From Orobanche coerulescens (lineage: Eukaryota > Streptophyta > Magnoliopsida > Lamiales > Orobanchaceae), in contig CM065811.1 of assembly GCA_033398695.1 (NCBI GenBank), positions 114,561,501-114,625,500 on the forward strand: a stretch of 64,000 nt of DNA, written 5' to 3'. Positions 21,958-31,850 of the stretch are shown one piece after another. Position 1 is the first letter of the stretch. Every line of letters begins with the position of its first letter. The notes below the pieces were generated by a model, which was not told the DNA's origin, searched no databases, and saw only the letters and a list, made by a program, of their open reading frames with translations. Made by a program: the position numbers and the translations under genes.

Positions 21958-22206
21958 GTCACGGCCGCACATTGTGGAGCAGGTACTGGCCTGGCCGAGT
22001 TACGGCCATAAGTGATCGGCATGCATGGCCTGACGAATGCCGGTTACGGCCGTAAGGGCCGAGAGTTACGGCCATACGGGCGCCAGGCAGCTTCCGGACG
22101 AATGCCAGTTACGGCCGTAAGGACCTGTCGGGTATGGCCGTAAGTACCGAGTTATGGCCGTAAGGCCCTGCCGGTTATGGCCGTAACCCTGTCGGCCATA
22201 TATAGG
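21958..22206 (+). promoter_or_regulatory. TTACGGCCGTAA cluster and TATA box, C LTR copy 1
   Basis: Eight copies of GTTACGGCCGTAA-type palindromes lie at 21958-22187, several decayed by CG to TG changes (TTATGGCCGTAA). They end 12 bases before TATATAGGCC at about 22199-22206. Relative to copy 2 one 20-bp repeat unit is missing near 22010. Confidence 0.72.
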
Positions 22207-23192
22207 CCAGGGACCGGCCAGACCTTCATTTTTTCCTTTTTTCTCGTTTCTTGCGGTAGCTGGCGATGGGGGTTCGGGAACTCGAGTCCTTGGTCGGTTC
22301 TAATCAATTCCAGGGTGTTTTGGAAGGCCCTTGTTGATTATATCATCATCCAATCCATGTTCTTCGTCGAATCAAGGTATATTTCTTGATTTTCCATCAA
22401 GTTGACTTTTTGGAGAATTTGTTCTTGATTTCGATTCTAGTCCGATTTTGATACATTGATTGGTGTAGTATGATGTTATTAATCATGCTCTATGGGTTGT
22501 ATATCCATATTTCGAGTTTGTTCAACTCAATTAGTGATTCTAGTGTTCTTGGGAGTTATCGAACATTGAGTGTTCGATTAAATGTCCCAATGAGTTTCCC
22601 TTCGATAGTTTGGTGGGATTTCCGTTGTGATCGTATCTTTGTGTTCTTGGCCATTTTGGGGGAAACCCTTAAATTTGTGTCGTTCTTCCCTTCAATTCAA
22701 CGACTTTAGGTCGTGCTATGGAATTCATTTTCATTGTTGTTATTGTTGTTCGTAGTTTATTGTCGCGGGTTAGCATTCGGTGGAGTCGGCGGGTTCGTAG
22801 TCAGTTTGTGCCAACCTACTTCGGTCGATTCTTCGCGTTATGGTTATTCGAGGCAAGTACCTTGTCCATACAATTCTTGTTTTATGGATACGATAATTAG
22901 TGATCGTCTAAATGTGGTTGTTTGGTCGTTTGAATTGAACTTTCAAAGTTTCGGTTAGCCTCGTTAAAGGCTCTCTTTCAAAACCGTGTGTGTTTTAACG
23001 ATTGTGGTATTTCCTAAACGATTATGTGAATCCTGTGCTTTGATAATATAGATTCATATATTATCTCATTTCGGTGTGTTGTGATTTGATACTCGTATCG
23101 TGTTGTGTGTTTGCTGCTTTTGGGTGAATTATTCGGATATCCTTGGCATGCTATGTTATTTGTGTGAATGTATGGATATGGTCGAAGGTCTA

Positions 23193-23347
23193 CGGTGACA
23201 CATGGCATGTGACCATGTGGTAAGGATGCAACAAGTGATTAATCCAACCGTTAGAGCCTGAGACAAGACCTGCGGTGACATATGGCGTGTGGTCATATGG
23301 TCAGGAGACAACAAGTGATTGATCCAACCGTGAGATGCCGTGACAAG
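23193..23347 (+). repeat. Two-unit tandem repeat in C LTR copy 1
   Basis: Two units of about 80 and 75 bp each begin CGGTGACA-ATGGC and include ACAACAAGTGATT-ATCC/GCAACAAGTGATT. The same block is in copy 2 at about 48049-48205. It lies inside the candidate LTR intron. Confidence 0.8.
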
Positions 23348-23390
23348 TTTCACACTGGTGTGTTTATGATTTGTGAATGTGTTTCGTTAG

Positions 23391-23546
23391 CTAGCTCGGG
23401 AGGGTCCTTAGAGGCCTCGGGTGGGATTTGTGGCTTCATCCCGGTCCTAGTCGATGCCTGTGGGTGATTTATTTTATGATTGTGGCCAGCTCGGGAGGGT
23501 CCTTAGAGGCCTCGGGTTGGATTTGTGGCTTCGTCCCAGTCCTAGG
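23391..23546 (+). repeat. Second tandem repeat in C LTR copy 1
   Basis: Two copies of a roughly 60-bp unit (AGCTCGGGAGGGTCC, AGGCCTCGGGT, TTTGTGGCTTC, CGGTCCTAG/CAGTCCTAG) are separated by about 35 bp. The pair is kept in copy 2 at about 48248-48405. Confidence 0.78.
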
Positions 23547-23980
23547 CAAGTGTGATCTATGACTTCACTCTAGATTCATGAGTTGGTGTTGTATTTGTGT
23601 GACCAAGATTTGTGTGTCTTGGGGGTTATGTTATGTTGATTTTATGTCCGTCGAGGACACGTGACGTGGGTTTTAACCCTGTGAACTGTTGTTGGTTTTA
23701 TTTTGTGAAAACAAAAACCTTTGGGTTGTGACCCTATTGATTTTGGAAAGAGAAGGATTCGATAATCCTAAATAGTTTTCTATTAAAACTACCGATGGCG
23801 TTTTAAAGCATTTGTAAATTTGTCTCTCTTGAATTATGAACTTTTGGTTTTGGAATATTTTACCTAAACTCTTGCTTCGGGAAATATTTTTCGTTGTATT
23901 TGAATCTTTGAGGATTCCTGATTATTGCTATTCTTGGAACTTGAATTGTATGGCTCGTATTTGCACTTTGTACTTGTACT

Positions 23981-24020
23981 AGCAAAACAGGGGAGTTTTG
24001 CTAACCCCCGAGTATTCGGG
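23981..24020 (+). other. Double hairpin before the LTR acceptor site
   Basis: AGCAAAAC and GTTTTGCT (23981-24002) form an 8-bp stem around AGGGGA, followed at once by CCCCCGAGTATTCGGG, a second inverted repeat. Both are kept in copy 2 (48841-48882) and in the B fragment (9137-9180). They lie just upstream of the candidate acceptor. Role unknown. Confidence 0.6.
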
Positions 24021-24387
24021 TGGTGGATATCTGTCTTTGCATTCAGGTTTTGGGGAGCATAACACAGGGTCGGCATAAAGGGTGATGAAATATGATTGAT
24101 ACTAATCACATGAGGACCCGTACATTTTCGTATTGGTTTAGTTATATTTTATTTCCGCTGCGGTATTTCTTTCCCCGTTGTACGGGAGTATTTTGTATTT
24201 GACCCCTGCGTGGGCATGTATTATGATGGAGTTGTATGCATTTATTGAAAGACCAAATCGGTCTACTGAGTCATTTTAGCCTTAAAGGCGTTGTTGAGGT
24301 GTTCGATTTGTTACCAGCCTGGTAGAACCTTGAGGAAAGGTTCTATGGCGTGTATTATCCTTGAGTGGATTGGGGGTGTTACAGAAA

Positions 24388-24399
24388 TGGTATCAGAGC
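24388..24399 (+). promoter_or_regulatory. Primer-binding site of + strand C element, copy 1
   Basis: TGGTATCAGAGC lies four bases after the LTR end and complements the 3' end of plant initiator tRNA-Met. It would prime minus-strand DNA synthesis. Confidence 0.92.
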
Positions 24400-25418
24400 T
24401 TAGGTTGCGGAAACCTAGGCTATCGGGTTTAGTGGTGTCTGTTGAGTTTTGTCTCGTCGGATTTTGTCTGACTGAGTCGTGTCGCGACACGTCGTCTGAG
24501 TTGGTTGGTCGTGATGAGTATCGTGGGGCGATCATCACCTTCGTGCGACCTGTTGATGTAAGTCTCCCTTCCTTGTGATTGTGCCTCGTCTGATGCGAGT
24601 TACTGGTATGATTATGTGTTAAGTGATGGAATCTTTATGCAGATTCTTGGTTTCATGATGCGTTTATGTGACTCCCATATTTCGTTTATATGAGGAGTGT
24701 TGTCGTTATTTATGTCCCTTTGACTGTGATATTTGACTGTTTGTTTTCCGGTAAAAGATGTGTTGTCTTGATTTTGAGCGAGTTGATGCGTGTGTTGTGA
24801 TGTATGTAAGTGAATGTTGTTACATGTGAATCTTCAGGCATTCTAGCCTAATAGATTTTCGAAAACCTTGAGTATCTTAGAAAATAAATTTCGAGACGTA
24901 CTTTTAAAATGAATTATTTTCTCGCGGTACTTTCCTTCTAGTGCCGCAATATGTTTCAAAATTATTCCAGTTGAGGACCAAAATATTTTGAGATATTTTC
25001 AATCATTTAGAAATGCTTTGCTTAGACCCGAGGGTCGAATATTTTTGAAAGTTTTTCACTAAAAGAAAAGTGTCCTCATTTTTGTTCAAACGCAAGATGG
25101 TTTTCAAAGTCTCGATAATGGTGTTTGTACAACATTTTGAAAATGTGATACTCAAGATCAACTGGTGTTTCCAAATTGTTTTCAAAAGGTGGTTTTCGTT
25201 TTTAAAACCAATCATTTTCTGCTTGTGGTCGGGGAAGGTGTGTAAGATGTTGGTATTGTCGTTAGGGTGTTAGCTCCCGAGTATGATTGGAATTGGTGGC
25301 ATGAACATTGAGTCGTTTGCCACGAATTTCTTGTGATTAACCCTCTGTGAGAGGTGAGATGTTGGTATTGAATGTTGTCGCTCTATGGTGGTTTGTGTGT
25401 TATCACACCCGTGCGAGC
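24400..25418 (+). other. Leader of + strand C element, copy 1
   Basis: About 1 kb of non-coding leader follows the PBS. No gag start is reached before the - strand copia LTR interrupts at 25419. It matches 49259-50277 in copy 2. Confidence 0.75.
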
Positions 25419-26106
25419 TGTTAGAACTTGAGTTTGTATGATTGTGTACAATTGTGATTGTTTCATGATTATTGGGACATTCGCCTGCTCACTTACAGGA
25501 GATAGAATCCTTTCTTGGCGTACAGTAAAGACTGCTACCTGCCCGTATAGTTCGCACTTCGAGGTCAACTCAGCAATTAAGCAAATGAGTCTAACTACTC
25601 TAATGACGAAATAAACGTCACAGGCACATCTTCTACTGAACCCTCAAGTCAAAGGTCCACGTATACTATCATAACCTTTCAATTCGTCATCGACTCTCCG
25701 AGAGTAAATACCATGTGACTGAATCGAGTATGAGTCATGTTCGAGTATACTGGTCCCACCAATATACTTATAACTATGCTATCAAGACATGCACATGTCC
25801 TAGCATCAGTTATACAAGTCTTATTTAAACTTAATGCCCATTTAAGTTTATTGACTTGCGAATGATTTATGTAAATAAACTTTAAACACTTCCAGTGCAT
25901 TTTGTCTTATCCCATAACGAGAATGGAATGTTCGATTTATTTATATGGACTTCACTTCAATGTTTACCAATTCAAGAATGTAATTGAAATACAATAAACA
26001 GTGAATGAATCGAATTGCCTTTTTTTTATTAATTATTCCATAATTACAAGTACAATACCCATACTCTCTCATCCCCTGGGTGGCATTCGAGGGCATATTC
26101 CTAATA
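25419..26106 (-). repeat. 3' LTR of copia element 2, copy 1
   Basis: On the - strand it runs from TATTAGGAATATGCCC at 26106 (copy 2: TGTTAGG) to TTCTAACA at 25419, 688 bp, with TGTTAG/CTAACA ends. It is preceded by a purine-rich tract GCAAGTGGGAGA. It is inserted in the leader of the + strand C element. Confidence 0.82.
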
Positions 26107-26121
26107 ATCTCCCACTTGCAC
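26107..26121 (-). promoter_or_regulatory. Polypurine tract of copia element 2, copy 1
   Basis: GTGCAAGTGGGAGAT on the - strand directly precedes the LTR start, as expected for a copia plus-strand primer. The copy 2 equivalent is at 50965-50979. Confidence 0.75.
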
Positions 26122-28204
26122 TCAATGCCACATATCACGGTATCCAATACCCATGTTTTCCAGATGTCTTTCTAAGACGGCCTGAGATAATGGCTTAGTC
26201 AGCGGGTCAGAGACATTGTCTTCTGAGTCTACTCTTTGCAATGAAACATATCCTTTTTCCACCATCTCTCGAACGATGTGGTACTTTCTCTCTATATGCT
26301 TGGTGTTGGGGTGAGCCCTCAGCTCCTTGGCTTGGGCGACAGCTCCATCACTATTACAAAATAGTGATATAGTCAACTTCGCATTAGGAACCACTTCAAG
26401 TTCTTGTATAAACTTCTGCATCCAAAATGCTTCTTTGCTAGCCTCTGAGGCAGCTTGATACTCTGCTTGGCCGGTGGAATCTGCAGTAGCGGTTTGCTTG
26501 GAGCTTCTCCAAGATACTGCTCCTCCATTGAGAGTAAACAAATACCCAGATGTCGACTTAAAGTCGTCATTGTCTCCTTGAAAATAAGAATCGGTGAATC
26601 CAATCACCTTCAGTTCTCCACCACCGTAAGTAAGAACCAAATATCTAGTTCTTATTAAGTAATTAAGAATGTTCTTTACGGCAGTCCAATGTTCCCTTCC
26701 CGGGTTTGCTTGAAATCGACTTACCATACTCACAGCGTAGGCTAAGTCTGGTCTCGTACACAACATAGCATACATGAGACTACCCACTGCTGAGGCATAG
26801 GGTACCTTAATCATCTCTCTCTCTTCTCTTCCTCACTTTGAGGACACATTTTTGTGGTGATATGAATTCCTTGTCGCATGGAAAGGAACCCTCTTTTAGA
26901 TTCATCCATCTTGAATCTTCTCAGGATTTTATCTATACAGAGGGCTTGGGAAAGTCCTATCATTCTTCGCGGTCTATCTCTGTAAAGACGGATCCCTAAA
27001 ATATAGGAAGCTTCTCCCAAATCTTTCATGGAGAATGTTTTAGAAAGCCAAGCTTTCACAGTGCTGAGCATTGCTACGTTATTTCCTATAAGTAGAATAT
27101 CATCTACATATAGTACTAAGAACGCAATGTTGCTCCCACTGGCCTTTTTGTAAACACATGGTTCCTCTTCATTTCGTACGAAGTCAAAGTCGTTGACTGC
27201 TTCGTCAAACTGAAGGTTCCAACTCAGAGAAGCTTGCTTCAGCCCATAAATGGCTCGTTGAAACTTACACACCTTATGAACATTAGCTTTGGACACAAAA
27301 CCCCTAGGCTGTTCCATGTATATTTCCTCCTCGAGGTATCCATTTAGAAAAGCCGTTTTGACGTCCATTTGCCATATTTCATAATTGTAATAGGCAGCAA
27401 TGGTAATCATCATGCGAATCGACTTTGTCATAGCTACGGGCGAGAATGTATCATGATAATCGATTCCTTCCCTTTGGGTATAACCCTTTGCCACAAGCCT
27501 AGACTTATAGGCATCAACCTTGCCATCCCCATCAGTCTTTCTCTTATAGATCCATTTATTTCCAATAGTCCTCATGCCAGTTGGAAGATTTACTAGAGTC
27601 CAGACCTGATTGGTATGCATCGAGTTTATCTCAGCTTCCATTGCTTCTTGCCATTTATCGAAGTCTACATCCACTATCGCTTGGTCGGAGGTGACAGGGT
27701 TGTTTTCACTGCTATTAGGTGTGCCGTGGAGACCCAGTTCCTCGACATGTGTATAGACATACCTCTCAGGCAAGTGAGACACCCTATCAGACCTTCGAAG
27801 TGGAGGTTGTGTTACAATAGGTTCGGTTCCTGATCCCTGATCAGATGCTTCCTTAGGACTTTCATTATGCTCTTCCAAAGAGATATTTCTACCTGATCCA
27901 CCTTCCTGAATGAATTCACCCTCGAGAAATTGCGCTTATAATGCCACAATGACTCTATGGTCTTCTGGCCTGTAGAATAGATAACCCATCGAGTCCTCTG
28001 GGTATCCAATGAAATGTCCTTTTATGGACCTCGCTTCCAGTTTGTCCACCTTAGCCTTCTTGACATAGGCTGGACATCCCCAAATCCTTTTGTGATTAAG
28101 GCTTGGTTTCTTACCCTTCCACATCTCATGCGAAGTGATAGGAACGGATTTGGAAGGACATCTATTAAGGATATAGGCAGCAGTTAGTAAGGCATACCCC
28201 CACA
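26122..28204 (-). pseudogene. Copia element 2 pol (integrase end, RT, RNase H), duplication copy 1
   Basis: Starting abruptly at 28204 in the integrase C-terminus (WGYALLTAAYILNRCPSK, GCPAYV, GHFIGYPEDSMGY), it continues into RT: GNKWIYKRK, RLVAKGYTQREGIDYHDTFSPVA, QMDVKTAFLNG, AIYGLKQAS, an intact LYVDDILLIG. RNase H follows (GSLMYAMLCTRPDLAYAV, KSTSGYLF, TKHIERKYH) and ends at a proper stop at 26122. Two lesions separate it from copy 2: CAA to TAA at 27936-27938, and a 2-bp expansion of a TC run near 26812-26825 that shifts frame between RT and RNase H. The 5' side is the duplication junction with C gag. Confidence 0.93.
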
Positions 28205-28205
28205 T

Positions 28206-28800
28206 GATAGTGTTGTGCTTTGATATTAACCTCGTGATTGTGGTGTTTGCTATAGTTGATGATAGCCTGCGACACCGATATATCTTGTGGTTCTGCCAAA
28301 TAAAATTCACGAATTCTCTCTTCTCTAATCGGTTTTAGATATAACTCAGCTTCCATAAATGCCTGGAACTCCACCCAGGTGACATCACGATCACGAGGTT
28401 AACAGTTTCCCACCAATTAGCGGCATCTTTGTCAAGAAGGTACTGAGCGATAGGTACCTTCCGCTCTTCGGGACAATCAACAGCCTCAAATATCTTTCCC
28501 AATTGGAAAATCCATCTGTCCTAGCCCAATGCATCCGCAGCACCAGCGAATCTAGGGGGAATTATACGAACTACCTCTCAAAGCCATTGATTTACACCGA
28601 CGTTCCGAGTCGCGTCAGTGTTACATTGAACAACCTGGGTAAACTGGGTCATTTGTGCTGCTACTTGTTGCAATCTAGTAGCAACACCCATACCAACATG
28701 ATTCCCGGCAATATTCTCCTGATTCCGCATCTGATCCCCGTAGCCATCAGTACCACGGTTACAACCACGACCTCTGCCCCTCAGCATACTAACAAGTAAC
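28206..28800 (-). pseudogene. Family C gypsy gag, N-terminal part, broken
   Basis: An RGRGRG-rich start (about 28760) and LQQVAAQMTQFTQVV match the gag N-terminus of Tekay-type elements. After frame changes come RFAGAADALG, KIFEAVDCPEE, IAQYLLDKDAANWWE, then VTWVEFQAFMEAELY, REERIREFYLAEPQDISVSQAI. The last block is the counterpart of RIRAFFEAKPQNIPVSQ in A2 gag. The frame stops near 28206 at the duplication junction with copia. It belongs to the - strand C element whose PBS is at 45893-45907. Confidence 0.8.
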
Positions 28801-29302
28801 CACCTAGTGCAACGAAAAATCATAACACATAATCACACACAACAATGGTTATCGCTAGAAAACACACATAGATTACGGTAACAGATGGTCGGTCTAACGA
28901 TTGCAAAAGTTAGACCTAATGGCCAATATGAAGTTCCATAGCTTCTGTTCAAACTGATTAGCGTGCGCTACAACAGAGACTTAGCGTGCGCTAGCCATAC
29001 CACATTAGCGCGCGATAGCTGCACACTTGGCATGCACTAATTGCCCTAATACAGCAACACGTTATGAACATATACCAAATAATACCAAAATCGAAGGTAA
29101 CAATAAAACAACAACACATGAATCCAAACGCCGTTGATTCACATGATTACATCATCCCACGAGTAACCCTCAGAGGACAACTTACCTTCAAAACTGGGAT
29201 TCCACACCTCAGTAAGGAGGGCTAACACAACGAGTACATACCGAATGATTCAGCATTCACACCTCATTTTAATCACATGTCTGAGAACAAATGCCCAACA
29301 AC
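28801..29302 (-). other. Family C gypsy leader, duplication copy 2, gag-proximal part
   Basis: This is non-coding leader upstream of gag. Homology to copy 1 starts at 28968 (equals 19316). Four TAGCG-type palindromes lie at about 28958-29042. It ends with ACAAC (29298-29302), the left target duplication of the D array, and continues at 45207. Confidence 0.78.
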
Positions 29303-29607
29303 TGTAATATCCGGAATTTCTACTATTGTTGTTTGATATTATTTTATCCGAGTTATATTGTACAGCGTGGAATCTGTACAGTATGGATAAAATAAATAAA
29401 GGACTGAGATGTCAGTATCGGTATAATTGTCGTATCTGGTCGACAGTTGCATTTGAGGATATCGTGTATCGGATTATCGTACTTTCGATATATGGTATAT
29501 CGTATAAGAATGTTATTGGATCCAGTATATGTATTCGGTATGTTTGTATGTGTTTTCGGTATGTCGAGACAGGCGGTAACAGTTGAAATTGGCTAAGTAT
29601 GAAATTA

Positions 29608-30073
29608 TTACGTACGTTAACAAGGTGAGCTAACGTACGTAAGATTGGCACGGTTACGTACGTTAAGGCTAAGGTATTACGTACGTAACGAGGGCATCGG
29701 ACAAGACCGAGTCATGGTCGGCAGGTGGGACCCGGTGTCGGCAACTTTCGGCGGAGGATGTTGACAGGTGAGTCAACGTACGTGTTACGTACGCTATACA
29801 GGACGTGTTACATACGTAACAAGACCATAATACTGTAGCAAGTCAACGTACGTATTACGTACGCAACGGAATAAGTGTTACGTACGTTACGGGGCGGCTG
29901 GCCGAGTCGTGGCCGAGAGGACCTGCAGTGGCCGAGCATGGTCGGCAGTGACTCGCATGGATGGCCGATCGCGGTCGGCAGTGACTCGCTGGGGGGCTAG
30001 GACTGGCCGATAACGTACGTAAGGTACCGGCCGGTTACGTACGTAAGCGTCCGGCAGTGTCTGGCTATTTAAG
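29608..30073 (+). promoter_or_regulatory. TTACGTACGTAA cluster and TATA box, D LTR1
   Basis: About a dozen TTACGTACGTAA-type palindromes (e.g. 29608-29620) lie in three groups, some as paired units sharing a half-site. They end just upstream of TATTTAAGGCC at 30066. One unit reads TTACGTACGCTA, a D half-site joined to an A-type half-site. TACGTA is the core of plant bZIP A-box sites; binding by such factors is only a guess. Confidence 0.72.
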
Positions 30074-31546
30074 GCCTGGAGCGAGTCATATCCGGCATTT
30101 TCCACTTTTCTTCGTTCCTCTCGCGATTTCTTCAGCAAAGTTGATGAATTTGAGTAAGAACATCATGTAGCAACATGTTTTGGAAGTTGGAATCATGGAT
30201 TAACATCATCTTCCATCCGGATCGAAGGTAAGAACACCTAAACACTTGGTTTTGGATAGTTTTGGAGTTTCTTGATGATTTGGCCGAATTGATTCGTTTT
30301 AACTCAGATTATTGATGGAACCTTGTTGTATTCTTGAGATTATACATTCTCCTTTAAGTTTTGTGGAACAAATTCGAGTATTTCTTCGTTAAAATGATTG
30401 ATTTGGATTATGCCTTCAAAGTGTTCGATGAAATGCCTCAATGAGTAGAACTTGGGAAATTCTACACGTTTTCGTATGAATGGTGATGAAATTGATAGTG
30501 TTGTGATTATTCTTGGTAATTATGGAAATTTTGTTAAGGGAATATAATGAATTGATGATCAAATACCTTGATTATGTCGTTATGATTATGGAATCGTAGT
30601 AATCTCAATGTTCTTGATAGTTTGTTGTAATCCATGACGTTATGAGAAGTGTATATTTTGAAGAACAAGATTACACACACCTTGAATTGTGAATAAGGAT
30701 TGTTTAGATGTTAGAACACATCGGATTATGCCGTTTGGGGACTTTCAATGTGATTTCGGAATAAGTTGTGGAACTCTTGGAATATGATTATCTATAATTA
30801 ATCGGATTGTCCGGATTGATGATGATAATCGGTAATTGGTTTTATTACGAATATACAAGGAGGAAACTTGTAAGTATTGTATTTAAGATTGAATGTGGAA
30901 TCGTAGTGTTAGCTTGAATTCGTGTTTGATTGGTTTGAGTTGTATTGTTTGGTATTGGGTATGATCGAGGTATTGTTGAGCCGTTGAGTTTGATTGGTTG
31001 GCTATGTCGGTTATTGATTGTTATCGGATTGTATGTTAATCGATTATTTCAATAGGTTGAGATTATTGATCGGTGAGTACCGTATGTTGCGGTCATGTTC
31101 GAGTATGTTCGTGAATTGCTTCGGTCGGGGCCGAGGAGCCCGTAGATGAAGGCGTTGTGACTGGTAGCAGCTTCATCATTATCGTATCGGTATCGAGGCA
31201 AGTTATTACTTGCTCAGTTATAATATTTAATGAATGGTTTCAGTTTCATTTCGTTTATAATGCATATAGCGATGATTATCATTATTGTGAATTCGGTATT
31301 CGATCGCCGAGCATTGAGGATAATCGTCGGTGATGATCGGACATCGAGGTTGCTCCCGAAGGACTCGGGGCAAGTATTCCATATTGGTTATGGTTTAGTG
31401 TTATCTATTCTGGTCTCGTACATTTTCTTTCATGTTGTTGAACATGGAGCCATCCTAGTAAATTGTCATGTTATCGTGCATGTTATGTTGTTCATGTTGA
31501 TGAACATATTAAGTTGCATATGTGTATGCATAATTGTTTTGTTTAT

Positions 31547-31679
31547 GTTGTGTTGATCCTGTGAGATCATGTGATTTATACGTTGTGTTGATCCTGTGAG
31601 ATCATGTGATTTATACGTTGTGTTGATCCTGTGAGATCATGTGATTTATACGTTGTGTTGATCCTGTGAGATCATGAGA
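31547..31679 (+). repeat. 35-bp tandem repeat, about 3.8 copies, D LTR1
   Basis: Exact 35-bp units begin GTTGTGTTGATCCTGTGAGA. The same array, with the same copy number, is in LTR2 (37669-37801) and LTR3 (43791-43923). Confidence 0.95.
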
Positions 31680-31850
31680 TCTATGCTGAGGGCGCTGGAT
31701 CGAATGTCCACCATGCGTTGGTTCGACAGGATCATCATGGGGATCTATGCTGAGGGCGCTGGATCGTTGGACAGGTTTTCCACCATGCGTTGGTTCGACG
31801 GGATCATCATGGGGATCTATGCTGAGGGCGCTGGATCGTTGGATTACCAG
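31679..31850 (+). repeat. Degenerate 60-72-bp tandem repeat, D LTR1
   Basis: Two to three units contain GATCTATGCTGAGGGCGCTG, CCACCATGCGTTGGTTCGAC and GGATCATCATGG. A further partial copy is at about 31950-31990. The same unit is recognisable in the D' solo LTR at about 54908-55060 on the other strand. LTR2 and LTR3 show patchy replacements here. Confidence 0.85.

Larger units (their letters stand above)
22377..24046 (+). other. Candidate LTR-embedded intron, C LTR copy 1
   Basis: Donor-like TCAAG|GTATAT lies 178 nt after the TATA box. The acceptor-like TTTGCATTCAG|GT ends at 24046, with a CTAAC branch-point-like word about 45 nt upstream (24000-24004). The body is T-rich. The same sites are kept in copy 2 and, for the 3' end, in the B fragment at 8746-9405. 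Confidence 0.5.
21454..24383 (+). repeat. 5' LTR of + strand family C gypsy, copy 1
   Basis: A 2930-bp LTR starts TATAATACCCGC (TG mutated to TA; copy 2 keeps TGTAAT) and ends TTGGGGGTGTTACA. It is inserted in the - strand C LTR at GTAAC. It holds a palindrome cluster, TATA box, donor-like and acceptor-like sites, two tandem-repeat blocks and a double hairpin. A PBS follows. The matching 3' LTR is not in the window. Confidence 0.88.
19316..28204. repeat. Segmental duplication, copy 1
   Basis: This stretch matches 28968-29302 plus 45202-53060 in order and orientation: C leader, PBS, C LTR end, + C LTR and leader, copia LTR and pol. The match stops at 28204/53060 in the word CCCCCACA. Only copy 1 has the LINE (19919-20674); only copy 2 has the D array. 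Confidence 0.9.

Noticed and set aside
24388..24399. tRNA gene
   Set aside because: The tRNA-like words here are 12-18-base primer-binding sites only; no cloverleaf or pol III boxes surround them.
29326..29586. Repeated 86-codon open frame at the start of each D LTR (also 35452 and 41567)
   Set aside because: It begins with TTG, not ATG, has no domain, and repeats only because the LTRs are near-identical copies. It is not kept in D'.
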